DNA of 46,857 nucleotides, taken from Paraburkholderia oxyphila NBRC 105797. GTDB taxonomy: Bacteria > Pseudomonadota > Gammaproteobacteria > Burkholderiales > Burkholderiaceae. The notes beneath the pieces are model-generated. The model made no database searches, was not told where the DNA came from, and saw only the letters and a list, made by a program, of their open reading frames with translations. Below are positions 33,958-42,105 of this stretch, piece by piece; the stretch's first letter is position 1, and each line of letters opens with the position of its first letter. The stretch is from NCBI RefSeq assembly GCF_000685075.1, contig NZ_BAYD01000079.1, positions 1 to 46,857 on the forward strand, given 5' to 3'. A program made the position numbers and the translations under genes.

Positions 33958-34971
33958 TTAAAGCAGGCCCGCCTGGCGCAGCAGACGGCCGGCCTGGCTG
34001 TCGTCGCCGAGCTGCTGGATCGTCAGCGCGGGCGGCTTCAGTTGATCGAACGGCTTGTTGATGGGGTCGCCCGCCACGCCGGCACGCAGCGGATACTCGA
34101 AGCTGATATGCCCTTGCGCCATCAGCTTCTGTGCGCGCTCGCTCACGAGGTAGGCGAGAAACTTCTGCGCACCGTCCGGGTTGTGCGCGGCCTTCGTGAC
34201 CGCTGCGCCGGACACGTTCACGAGCGCACCCACGTCGCCGTCGGCGAATTGCGCAACAGCGCTGCGCGTCTGCTTGTCGCCAATCTCCGCGTGCAGGCGG
34301 TCCCAGTAATAGTTATTGATGATACCCGTCGCCACGGCGCCGCGATTCACGGCGGCCACCACGCCTTCGTCGTCGTCGAAGATCTGCGCGTTGTCTTTCA
34401 GGCCCTTGAGCCAGGCGAGCGTCGCGGCTTCGCCCTTCACGGCGAGCACGGCGTCCACGAGCGGCAGAAAGTCGGCGTCGCTCGGCGCGATGCCGACCTT
34501 GCCCTTCCACTCGGGCTTGGCGAGATCGAAGATCGACGGCGGCAGTTGCGAGGGCTGCACCTTCGTCGTGTTATAGGCGAGCACGTCCTGGCGCGCAGTC
34601 ACGGCAACCCACTGGCCGGCCGGCGAGTTGTAGCGCGCGGGCACTTGCGTGAGCGTCGCGTTCTGCACCGGTGCGAGCAGGCCCTTTTCTTCGAGCAGCA
34701 TCAGCTCGGGCGAGTTTTCGGTGAAGTAGACGTCGGCGGGCGTCTTCTCGCCTTCGGCCACGAGCTGCGCGGCAAGCGCCGGGCCTTCGCCGCTGCGGAT
34801 CTTCACGTCGATGCCGGTCTGCTTTTCGAAGTCCTTCGCGAGCTGGTTCACCACCTGCTCGTGCTGGGCGCTGTAGAGCGTGATCGAAGCGGCATGCGCG
34901 GCGAGCGGCAGGGCGCCTGCGAGCGCCATCGCAACGGCAACGGCGCGTGCACGGAAAAACGTCTGGTTCAT
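33958..34971 (-). CDS. fbpA: Ferric iron-binding periplasmic protein (FbpA-like)
   Basis: The 337-residue protein has a signal peptide (residues 1-28, AHA|A) and a transferrin-like bilobal binding fold. The mature start ITLYSAQHEQVVNQL and the adjacent tyrosines Tyr221-Tyr222 in IINNYYWDRL, which bind Fe(III) in FbpA proteins, mark it as an iron-binding member rather than a polyamine or sulfate binder. I set the start at 34971, where the signal peptide begins; the longer frame to 35100 runs into the peroxidase gene. An 82-base gap with a hairpin separates it from the peroxidase gene upstream. Confidence 0.9.
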   Translation of the reverse strand: MNQTFFRARAVAVAMALAGALPLAAHAASITLYSAQHEQVVNQLAKDFEKQTGIDVKIRSGEGPALAAQLVAEGEKTPADVYFTENSPELMLLEEKGLLAPVQNATLTQVPARYNSPAGQWVAVTARQDVLAYNTTKVQPSQLPPSIFDLAKPEWKGKVGIAPSDADFLPLVDAVLAVKGEAATLAWLKGLKDNAQIFDDDEGVVAAVNRGAVATGIINNYYWDRLHAEIGDKQTRSAVAQFADGDVGALVNVSGAAVTKAAHNPDGAQKFLAYLVSERAQKLMAQGHISFEYPLRAGVAGDPINKPFDQLKPPALTIQQLGDDSQAGRLLRQAGLL

Positions 34972-34996
34972 GATCTGTCTGGGTCCGTTCCTGTCG

Positions 34997-35025
34997 CTTG
35001 AATCCGGATTCAAACTGGATTCAAG
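34997..35025 (-). repeat. Hairpin in the peroxidase-fbpA gap
   Basis: CTTGAATCC at 34997-35005 pairs with GGATTCAAG at 35017-35025, and the overlapping TTGAATCCGGATTCAA (34998-35013) is a perfect 16-base palindrome. No T-run follows on the minus strand, so it is not a classic terminator. It could stabilise or process the operon mRNA, letting the binding protein be made at a different level from the genes before it. Confidence 0.6.
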
Positions 35026-35053
35026 CGGGTTTGATTCTGAAAGGAGGCCTTTC

Positions 35054-36370
35054 TCAGGCCTCGAACAGTTCGGCGCCGATGAACGAGCCCGGCTTCGCAC
35101 CCGGCGGGCACGCGAAGACCGCGCTGCCCACGTGGGTGGTGAACTGGTTCATCATGTCGAACTTCGCGAGCTTCTCGTTGATCGGAATGAAGCCCGTGCG
35201 CGGGTCGCTCTGGTGTGCGACGAAGATGAGACCCGCATCATATTCGGTTTCCTGACGCCACGGCGGCCAGCGCTCGATGTAGAAGTTCGTGCTGTCGTTG
35301 TACGAGTACGAGCGGCGCAGGATCTGCGCGCCATTGTTCGAGGCGCGGTTCGAGAGGCGCACGTGCGAGTTATCGGGGATCAGCGGGTTGCCGTCCTTGT
35401 CCTGCGCGTTCAGGTCGACCGCATCGAACTCCTTGTCCTTGCCGATGGGCGCGCCGCTGTACTTGCGGCGGCCGAACACCTGCTCCTGGAAGCCCAACTG
35501 CATCTGGTCCCAGTGCTCGAGCGTGATGCGGATGCGGCGCACCACGGTATAGGTGCCGCCCTGCATCCAGGGCGCGTCGGCTGCGGTGGCCCAGACGAAC
35601 TGGTTCATCGCCGCGGCGTCCTTGGTGGGCGGATTGTTGGTGCCGTCCTTGAAGCCCATCAGGTTGCGCGGCGTCTGCCCACGCGGGCCCGACAGGAAGC
35701 CGGCCTGGCCCCAGCGCATGCGCAGCATGCCGTAGCCCTGGCGCGCGAGCTGGCGCACCGCGTGGAAGGCCACTTGCGCGTCGTTCGCGCAGGCCTGCAC
35801 GTAGAGGTCGCCGCCGGTCTTCTCAGCGATCAGCTGGTCGCCGTTGAAGCGCGGCAGATCGACGAGCGCGGCAGGCCGCCGATGCGCGAGGCCGTAGCGG
35901 TCCTTGCCTTCCGAGGTGAACAGGCCGGGGCCGAAGCCGAACGTCACCGTGAGGCCGGCCGGCCCGAGTCCGAGCACATCACCCGAATCCGGCGCGGGAT
36001 GGTCGTCGCTCACGCCTTCGAGCGCCACCGCGCTCTGGCCTTGCGTCATGCGCGCGGCGGACTCGGTCCACTGGCGCAGCAGCTTGATCACATCGTCGCG
36101 CGAGGTGGTCGTGAGGTCGAACGCCGCCACATAGGTGTGCGCCTGTTGCGGCGTGACGATGCCGCCCTGGTGCTCGCCGTAGAACGGCTCGACGGCGTTC
36201 ATCGGTTCGGCGGGCAGCGCGTGGCCCTTGGCTTCGGCAGCCTGCGCGAGGCCCGGTGCCGCAAGGCCCGCGCCCAGCGAGGCGCCGGCCGCCACCGCGG
36301 CGCCGCCTGCCTTCAGGAAGCCGCGCCGCGCGGGGCGCGCCGGGCAGTTTTGGGAATCATCGGAGGACAT
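35054..36370 (-). CDS. efeB: Tat-exported Dyp-type peroxidase (EfeB-like)
   Basis: The 438-residue heme enzyme begins with a twin-arginine signal (ARPARRGFLKAGGAAVAAG, Arg15-Arg16), so it is folded before export to the periplasm. The DyP motif GFKDG (239-243, with the distal Asp242) and proximal heme-ligand candidate His336 (SHVRLSN) are intact. EfeB proteins take part in ferrous or heme-derived iron uptake, usually beside EfeU and EfeO. Here neither is present; instead it is cotranscribed with an FbpABC-like importer. It starts two bases after the beta-propeller gene stop, so coupling is very likely. An older EfeB role as 'deferrochelatase' is debated. Confidence 0.92.
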   Translation of the reverse strand: MSSDDSQNCPARPARRGFLKAGGAAVAAGASLGAGLAAPGLAQAAEAKGHALPAEPMNAVEPFYGEHQGGIVTPQQAHTYVAAFDLTTTSRDDVIKLLRQWTESAARMTQGQSAVALEGVSDDHPAPDSGDVLGLGPAGLTVTFGFGPGLFTSEGKDRYGLAHRRPAALVDLPRFNGDQLIAEKTGGDLYVQACANDAQVAFHAVRQLARQGYGMLRMRWGQAGFLSGPRGQTPRNLMGFKDGTNNPPTKDAAAMNQFVWATAADAPWMQGGTYTVVRRIRITLEHWDQMQLGFQEQVFGRRKYSGAPIGKDKEFDAVDLNAQDKDGNPLIPDNSHVRLSNRASNNGAQILRRSYSYNDSTNFYIERWPPWRQETEYDAGLIFVAHQSDPRTGFIPINEKLAKFDMMNQFTTHVGSAVFACPPGAKPGSFIGAELFEA

Positions 36371-36372
36371 GA

Positions 36373-37533
36373 TTATTTCGCCAGCACGAGAGTGTTCACG
36401 TCGTCTTCGACATAGTAGAAGCCGTCGCCCGCCGGAGTGAGCGCGATGCCGAAGAGGTCACCATTGCCCGGAGGCGTCTGCGCCTTGTCGGCGTCGATCC
36501 AGCGCGCGTAGAGCTGCTTGCCCGTCGCGGGATCGATCTCGACGACCTGGCCGTTGAGCGCATTGGTCACGAGCAGATGGTTCTGGGGCGTCATGATCAT
36601 CGCGAGCGGGCGGTGCAGCATGCCGTCGGCGGTGAGCTGGCGGCCCACGCCTGCGCTCGTGTCGCGCGTGAGCGGGTCTTCGATCACGTTGACGCGGTTG
36701 CCGATCGCGTCGGACACGTAGAGCAGCTTGTTGTCGGGCGAGAGCGCGAGGCCGGTCGGCCCGACGAGGAACACGCCTTTGTCGGCCTGCGCACCGAAGC
36801 CGCTCGCCACCACCGTCTCGTTCTTCACGACCGGGGCCTGGCCATTCGGAATGTCGAGGTCGAGGCGCAGCACCGTGGCTTGCTTGAACACGGGCGGATC
36901 GCCGTCCGCGCCGCCCACGCCGAAGCCCGCGTTGCTCACGAACAGCGTGACGTGGTCGCCGTTGTCGACCACGGCCATGTTGCCCCACGGGTCATTGATG
37001 TTCGGCGAGCTGATGGCCTTGGCGATCTTGCCATTGCTGTCGAGCACGATCAGGCAGCCCGCGCCCTTGGTGTTGGTCGTGCCGTCGTTGCTCGGCGTGC
37101 TGCCGACGATCACCCAGCCCGACTTCAGCATCGTCATCGCGGTGGAGAGGCCCACGCCACCGGGGCACTCCTTGAGATCGCGCGGAATGGTCGCGAACAG
37201 CGACATCTGCTTGGTGTCGGGGTGATAGTCGACGATGGTGCTGCCGGTGCCCTGCAGGTTCGCGGCGTTGTTGAAGTTGTCGACCAGTACGTCGCCTTGC
37301 TTCACGGTCCCGGCGCTCACCGGCGCGACGTAGATCGCGTACGGGTTCTGGTCGCCGTTGTCGGGCACCGTGTTGATGAGCGTGGTGTGATGGTGGATGG
37401 TTTCGAGCAGGCCCGGCTGGTCCGCGTGCGCCGCGAGCGGCGCGCCGCCCAGGAGGGCGGCGGCGCCGAGCGCGATTGCCGCGCGGGCGGCATGGGCCGA
37501 GCACAGCAGGAGCTTGCGCGTGGCGTGGTTCAT
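36373..37533 (-). CDS. Secreted beta-propeller protein (NHL/SMP-30/YncE-like) in the iron operon
   Basis: The 386-residue product has a signal peptide (about residues 1-37, ending AHA|D) and then repeated blade-like segments such as GPTGLALSPDNKLLYVSDAIGNRVNVI and RPLAMIMTPQNHLLVTNALNGQVVEID, typical of six- or seven-bladed propellers. No catalytic residue is recognisable, so it could be a lactonase-type enzyme, a chaperone or a scaffold. ATG 37533 has GGAG eight bases upstream; an ATG at 37617 in frame is less likely. It lies two bases before the DyP gene and 95 bases after the porin gene, so a role in the same pathway is inferred. Confidence 0.82.
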   Translation of the reverse strand: MNHATRKLLLCSAHAARAAIALGAAALLGGAPLAAHADQPGLLETIHHHTTLINTVPDNGDQNPYAIYVAPVSAGTVKQGDVLVDNFNNAANLQGTGSTIVDYHPDTKQMSLFATIPRDLKECPGGVGLSTAMTMLKSGWVIVGSTPSNDGTTNTKGAGCLIVLDSNGKIAKAISSPNINDPWGNMAVVDNGDHVTLFVSNAGFGVGGADGDPPVFKQATVLRLDLDIPNGQAPVVKNETVVASGFGAQADKGVFLVGPTGLALSPDNKLLYVSDAIGNRVNVIEDPLTRDTSAGVGRQLTADGMLHRPLAMIMTPQNHLLVTNALNGQVVEIDPATGKQLYARWIDADKAQTPPGNGDLFGIALTPAGDGFYYVEDDVNTLVLAK

Positions 37534-37628
37534 CGTATTTCTCCGTGCCTCACCCGCGCCGCGCGTGAGCGCTGCGGCTTCGTTCGCCAGTGCGCGTGAG
37601 GACTTGGGGTTGGACATGATGCTCAGGA

Positions 37629-39104
37629 TCAGAACGTAATGTTGGTACGCACGCCCACCACGAAGGTGTTGCGCAGCGGCTGGGTCGGGTCGCTCGGGTT
37701 CTGGCCGGCGCCCGCGTTGAAGGTGTACTGCGCGTCGGCCTGCAACTGCCACCACGGGTTGACCTGGTACTGGTAGGTCGCTTCCAGCGTGGTTTCCTGC
37801 GTGCGCACGCCGTACGGCCCCGTATTGAAGGTGCGGTAGTCCATGTCGAGGTCGTGCACGTAGTTGCCGACCTTGATATAGGTGAGCGCGAGACCGACGC
37901 TGTCGTTGTCGCGGCCCTTGAACGGCGCCTTCATTACGATGCCCGCGTTGGCGGAGAGGTCGACGAGATTGCGGTCGCCCGGCGCGCCCATCACGCGCGC
38001 GAACACGCCGATGCTGCGCGGCTCGTCGGGGTCGGGGCGCCACACCATCTGGTCGGCAACGGCGTAGATGCTGTAATCGCCGTGATGCTGCGCCGGGATG
38101 CCGGTCGTGGCCGGATTGTTGAGCGAGAGGCCGGTGTTGTCGTAGCGCTGGTCGGCGAACGACTCGTTGTTGTACCAGAAGCCGAGCTTGTAGGTGCCGG
38201 GCAGTGCGTGGCTCGTGTCCGCGCTCACGAGATCGCCTTCGGCTGGCTGGTTGATCGAGTACTGCAACTCGCCGATCACCATCGTGCCGTTGTGCAAGTT
38301 GAAGTTCGTGCCGCTCAGGTTTTTCGGATCGTTGCCGAGCGGGTCGCCGTCGAACACGCCCAGCAGGCCCGTGAGCGAAGGCGTGATCTGGCCGCGCAGG
38401 CGCACGCCGAGACCCGCGAGCGGGTAGGCGGGGCCGCCCGAGGGCATGTCGTACGAGGGCAGCCCGGGCCAGCCGAACATCGTGTTCACGAAGAGCGCGG
38501 CGTACTGGCTCGTGATGAATTCCTGGTCGAGACTCTGCTGACCGATCTTCACGTCGACTTTCTTGTCGAGGAACGACTGCTGGTACCACATCTCCCACAG
38601 GCGCGTGGTGTCCTGCGCTTCGATGCCGCTCGCCGTGTTCAGCGTGCCCAGGTTCAGTGCGCTCAGATTGGAGCCGTGAATCTGCAGTGCGCTGATGTTG
38701 AAGAGGCCGCCAGGAATGCCGAGCGCCTTGCTCGTGTCCAGCTGGACCGTTGCCGTGGTCAGGCCGTCATAGGTGCCGCCGCGGTTGAGGCCGCCGCGCA
38801 GGTTCGCGAGATACTCGCTCGTTTCTGTCAGCTGAAAGGTCACGCCATATTTGCCGAGCCAGGGACGGATGCCGCCCATGTCGCCGAGCAGGTTCTGGCG
38901 GCTCCAGATGCCTGTCCAGAAATCACCCGGTTGCGCCTTGATCGCGAGGTCCGCTTCGGGCGCCTCGGGGGCCGCGTCGGGGTTGGTGCTCGTTTGTGCG
39001 TGCGCGCTGCTGCACACGAAAGCAGCGCAAGCGGCCCACATCGCGAGCCCACGCACGGCGGGGGCGCGTCGTCCAGACGAATGGGCTGACCGGTTGAATT
39101 TCAT
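37629..39104 (-). CDS. OprB-family outer-membrane porin, first gene of the iron operon
   Basis: The 491-residue protein has a signal peptide (about residues 1-36, AHA|Q), a WTGIWSRQNLLGDMGGIRPWL segment typical of the OprB carbohydrate porins, and a C-terminus ending in phenylalanine (RTNITF), as beta-barrel proteins do. OprB proteins usually pass sugars. Here the gene lies behind a Fur box and leads an iron operon, so it may instead pass an iron chelate such as ferric citrate or a sugar-acid complex; this is inference. No TonB box or plug domain is visible, so it is not a TonB-dependent receptor. Confidence 0.88.
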   Translation of the reverse strand: MKFNRSAHSSGRRAPAVRGLAMWAACAAFVCSSAHAQTSTNPDAAPEAPEADLAIKAQPGDFWTGIWSRQNLLGDMGGIRPWLGKYGVTFQLTETSEYLANLRGGLNRGGTYDGLTTATVQLDTSKALGIPGGLFNISALQIHGSNLSALNLGTLNTASGIEAQDTTRLWEMWYQQSFLDKKVDVKIGQQSLDQEFITSQYAALFVNTMFGWPGLPSYDMPSGGPAYPLAGLGVRLRGQITPSLTGLLGVFDGDPLGNDPKNLSGTNFNLHNGTMVIGELQYSINQPAEGDLVSADTSHALPGTYKLGFWYNNESFADQRYDNTGLSLNNPATTGIPAQHHGDYSIYAVADQMVWRPDPDEPRSIGVFARVMGAPGDRNLVDLSANAGIVMKAPFKGRDNDSVGLALTYIKVGNYVHDLDMDYRTFNTGPYGVRTQETTLEATYQYQVNPWWQLQADAQYTFNAGAGQNPSDPTQPLRNTFVVGVRTNITF

Positions 39105-39218
39105 CGCATTCCTTACTTATTGCTTTCTTTTTGGCCGGATCGAATCGGTGTGCGCCGGCTTGCACCGCCGCAGGCAATACGCGCGCGGCTTTAAGTTATT
39201 TGCCTCCAGGACGGCGCA

Positions 39219-39247
39219 ATCGTACTCATCGTGAATACGATCGTCAA
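39219..39247 (-). promoter_or_regulatory. Promoter of the porin-led iron operon
   Basis: Reading the minus strand, TTGACG (39242-39247) and TACGAT (39219-39224) are 17 bases apart, five of six and four of six matches to the sigma-70 consensus. Transcription would start about 105 bases before the porin ATG. The Fur box lies immediately upstream of the -35. Confidence 0.6.
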
Positions 39248-39253
39248 CACAAA

Positions 39254-39268
39254 TGAGAATGATTATCA
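39254..39268. promoter_or_regulatory. Fur box
   Basis: TGAGAATGATTATCA, on the minus strand TGATAATCATTCTCA, matches 14 of 15 positions of the 7-1-7 Fur motif. It lies six bases upstream of the candidate -35 of the iron operon. Fur with ferrous iron would repress the operon when iron is plentiful. The N-acetyltransferase gene reads away on the other side and might be affected too. Confidence 0.85.
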
Positions 39269-39441
39269 AAACAATTACTGAGCGTAAGCGCGAATATTAC
39301 TAATACCTGTCTATCTTGATGCGGATGATTACAATCAGTCAGCTTCGGCGGTATTCGGTATGGAGAAAGAACTCGAATATCATCGGTGCATCAGGCCGCC
39401 TTCCGGGTCTCTTCGAATCCTTCGAACAGCGAGTCGCCTCC

Positions 39442-40284
39442 ATGTCCGACCTCGATTTCCGTTTTGATCTCGATCGTTATTTCGCGCGCATCGGTTACGA
39501 CGGCGAGCGCAAAGCGTCGCTCGACGTGCTGCGTGCGCTGCATCGCCTGCATCCGCGCACGATTGCTTTCGAGAACCTCGATCCGTTTGCCGGGCGGCGC
39601 GTGTCGGTGGCGCCGCCCGACGTTTTCAACAAGCTCGTGGCGTCGCGGCGCGGCGGCTACTGCTTCGAGCACAACACGGTGCTCGCGCACGCGCTCATGC
39701 AACTGGGCTTTCGCATCGAGCCACTGGCCGCACGCGTGCTGTTCGGCCGTCCGGCCGGCACGATCACGCCGCGCACGCACATGCTGCTGCGCGTGCACGT
39801 GGACGGCACGGCCTGGCTCGCCGATGTCGGTTTCGGCAGCGCGTCGCTGTGCGCGCCGCTGGCGTTTGCCGAGCGCGGCGCGCAAGCGACGCTGCTCGAG
39901 CCCGCGCGACTCACGCCGCTCGGTGAGCGCGAGTGGAAGCTCGAGCAGTACGACGGCAATCAATGGATCGACGTCTATCGCTTCGACGACGCGCCCGCGC
40001 AGTGGGTCGATTACGAAGTGGCGAACTGGTACACGTCGGCGGCGCCGCAATCGTTCTTCACGGAGAACCTGATCGCCTGCATCGCGCGCGAAGACAGCCG
40101 CGCGATCCTTTTCAATGACCGCTATTCGGAGCGTGACGCCAGGGGCCAGCACGCGACGGAGCATATCATCGGGAGTGCAGAGGAACTCGCGCGCTGCCTG
40201 AATGAGCGCTTCGGTCTCGATACGGCGGGCTTCGACATGGACGCGCTATTTGCGCGGGTGCAAGGGCGGGGCGCCAGTCGCTGA
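39442..40284 (+). CDS. nat: Arylamine N-acetyltransferase
   Basis: The 280-residue cytoplasmic enzyme transfers acetyl from acetyl-CoA to arylamines and hydrazines. The catalytic triad is complete: Cys74 (RRGGYCFEHN), His113 (TPRTHMLLRV) and Asp128 (LADVGFGS). The N-terminal helical bundle (FDLDRYFARIGYDG) and FENLDPFAGR match the family. Start ATG 39442 was chosen because the family sequence begins there; the open frame reaches back to 39316 but through the Fur region. It is divergent from the iron operon. The natural substrate is unknown. Confidence 0.93.
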   Translation: MSDLDFRFDLDRYFARIGYDGERKASLDVLRALHRLHPRTIAFENLDPFAGRRVSVAPPDVFNKLVASRRGGYCFEHNTVLAHALMQLGFRIEPLAARVLFGRPAGTITPRTHMLLRVHVDGTAWLADVGFGSASLCAPLAFAERGAQATLLEPARLTPLGEREWKLEQYDGNQWIDVYRFDDAPAQWVDYEVANWYTSAAPQSFFTENLIACIAREDSRAILFNDRYSERDARGQHATEHIIGSAEELARCLNERFGLDTAGFDMDALFARVQGRGASR

Positions 40285-40338
40285 GGCATGGGTTGAGGCA
40301 TGGCGCAAGATGAGCCTTGCATGGGACCGGAGGACACG

Positions 40339-41025
40339 ATGGACAAGCTGCTCGTCAAGCGTCTGTTCACGCAGACGTTCATCTGGCTGGTGTTTCAAGG
40401 CGCGCTGCTGTTCATCTCCGCGGGCACCCTGGCATGGACCGCCGCGTGGCTCTGGCTGCTCGAATTTGCCGCGACCAGTGGCTGGATCGGCTTGTGGCTC
40501 GCGCGCACCGATCCGGGCCTGCTCGCCGAGCGTCTCGCGCCGTTCCAGCGCGAGCAGGCGGCCTGGGACCGCGTCTTCATGGCGGCGGTCTCGGTGGGCT
40601 GGTGCGCGTGGCTGTGCCTGATCGGCATCGACGCGATGCGCTATCGCTGGTCGCTCGTGCCGCTCTGGCTGAACGTATGCGGGGCAGCGGCCATCTTCCT
40701 CTGCATCTACGCGATGCGCGTTGTGTTCGCCGCCAATCGCTACGCTGCGCCCGTCGTGAAGATCCAGAGCGAACGCGGCCACGCGGTGAGCGACAGCGGT
40801 CCGTATGCCTACGTGCGCCATCCCATGTATGCGTTTGCGATCCTGCTGCTCGCGGGCACCCCGCTCATGCTCGGGTCATGGTGGGGCCTCGCGTGCGTGC
40901 CGTTGATGGTGGCGGCAATCGGCTGGCGCGCCGTGCGGGAAGAGCGCGTGCTTGCCGCTGAGCTGCAAGGCTACCGCGCGTATATGGAGCGGGTGAAGTA
41001 CCGGTTCGTGCCCGGCATCTGGTGA
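40339..41025 (+). CDS. Isoprenylcysteine carboxyl methyltransferase-like membrane protein
   Basis: The 228-residue protein has about five membrane helices and, at the C-terminal end, the signature of the ICMT/PEMT-type methyltransferases: VSDSGPYAYVRHPMYAFAILLLAGTPL followed by REERVLAAELQGYRAYMERVKYRFVPGIW. This region binds S-adenosylmethionine and the membrane substrate. Start ATG 40339 has GGAGGA just upstream, better than 40300. Bacteria lack prenylated CAAX proteins, so the real substrate is probably a lipid or other small molecule, and is unknown. It lies 54 bases after the nat gene. Confidence 0.85.
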   Translation: MDKLLVKRLFTQTFIWLVFQGALLFISAGTLAWTAAWLWLLEFAATSGWIGLWLARTDPGLLAERLAPFQREQAAWDRVFMAAVSVGWCAWLCLIGIDAMRYRWSLVPLWLNVCGAAAIFLCIYAMRVVFAANRYAAPVVKIQSERGHAVSDSGPYAYVRHPMYAFAILLLAGTPLMLGSWWGLACVPLMVAAIGWRAVREERVLAAELQGYRAYMERVKYRFVPGIW

Positions 41026-41053
41026 GCGCCGGGCACGTGAGCGTCGACGATGC

Positions 41054-41848
41054 TCAGAGGGCGCGCGCGGTCTCAGTGTCGCCGCTTGCCAGCTCGTTCG
41101 CATAGCGCCGATAAAGCCAGGCGAGCGCCGTGCTCGTGAGCATCGCGAAGGCGATGTTGACGACGCTTTGCCCGATCGCGAGCGCGGTGAACCACGCGGG
41201 CGTTTGCACGGTATCGGGCGTGACGCCGGCGATGCCGAGGCCGAGCAGCGCGAGCACGCCGCAGACGAGCAGCGGCAGCGCCGCAACGCACGAGACGCCC
41301 AGCAGGCTCCAGAAGTGTCCGCGGCTGTCCCGCCACGCGGCGCCGAGCGCGAAGCGCCCGCCGATGGCGAGCGACGGATAGAGCAGGCTGAGCCGCACGC
41401 CGATGAACACCCAGATCACGCCGACGATCAGCGAAAGAAAGGCCACGCCACCCTCGTGGCGCGGGCGCAGCACCAGCCAGAGGGCGGCCGCGATGCCCAC
41501 CAGCGCGAGCATCATGACGAGGCCCAGCGCCACGATGCGTGCGAGCGGCTTCGCGCCGGCCGCCATGAGTGGCGTCGTGCGTTCGTCGAGCAGCACGAAG
41601 CGGTAGATCTTCAGCGTGAACCAGACATAGACGAACGCGTTCAGTATCGATGCCAGGTTGGCGGCGAGGACGAGGCCGGCGGAAGGCAGTTCGCCCTCGC
41701 CCGGCACGGGCCGCCCGACCAGCCCGAGCCAGCCGAGCACGGCGTAGGCCACGAAGGTGCCGAACACGAGCGCCGGCATGCGCGTGAGCGCTTCCCCGGC
41801 GCTTTTCCACGCGCGTTTCACGCATTCCATAAAGGTCATCTGCTGCAT
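41054..41848 (-). CDS. Integral membrane protein of unknown function
   Basis: The 264-residue protein has six predicted membrane helices (about residues 23-45, 58-85, 105-130, 140-165, 180-210 and 225-245), with a soluble N-terminal segment MQQMTFMECVKRAWKSAGEAL. I recognise no family with confidence. The start at 41848 is where the amphipathic N-terminus begins; another 52 codons are open upstream but look non-coding. It lies 74 bases downstream of the DUF2474 gene in the same direction and could be read through from the oxidase operon, though no shared role is evident. Confidence 0.75.
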   Translation of the reverse strand: MQQMTFMECVKRAWKSAGEALTRMPALVFGTFVAYAVLGWLGLVGRPVPGEGELPSAGLVLAANLASILNAFVYVWFTLKIYRFVLLDERTTPLMAAGAKPLARIVALGLVMMLALVGIAAALWLVLRPRHEGGVAFLSLIVGVIWVFIGVRLSLLYPSLAIGGRFALGAAWRDSRGHFWSLLGVSCVAALPLLVCGVLALLGLGIAGVTPDTVQTPAWFTALAIGQSVVNIAFAMLTSTALAWLYRRYANELASGDTETARAL

Positions 41849-41922
41849 GGTTTTTATCGCAGGAGTTACAGACGGCCTACAGTCTAACGCGGAGCGGGCA
41901 ACGCATCGCGTGGAAGCGCGCG

Positions 41923-42105
41923 TTATTTGACGGCGAAGAGCGTGAGGTTCATGAAGACCTTGAACGCGAAGCCGAGCGAGACTGCCGCACCCACGCCGGC
42001 GCACCAGAGCAGCACGAACCAGAGCCAGCCGGGCAGCGTGCGCTTGGCGCGCGAGGCGGACGCCCCGGCGGCGCCGGGCTCAGTGGTAGTGATGGGTGTC
42101 GCCAT
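41923..42105 (-). CDS. DUF2474-family small membrane protein of the bd oxidase operon
   Basis: The 60-residue protein has one membrane helix (LPGWLWFVLLWCAGVGAAVSLGFAFKVFMNL) after a polar, Ala/Thr-rich N-terminus. The pattern and the place after cydB match DUF2474, a short protein often encoded with cyanide-insensitive bd oxidases; it may be analogous to CydX in E. coli, which stabilises the oxidase. Its start lies inside cydB, overlapping by 26 bases, so translation is coupled to CydB. Function is inferred from context. Confidence 0.8.
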   Translation of the reverse strand: MATPITTTEPGAAGASASRAKRTLPGWLWFVLLWCAGVGAAVSLGFAFKVFMNLTLFAVK

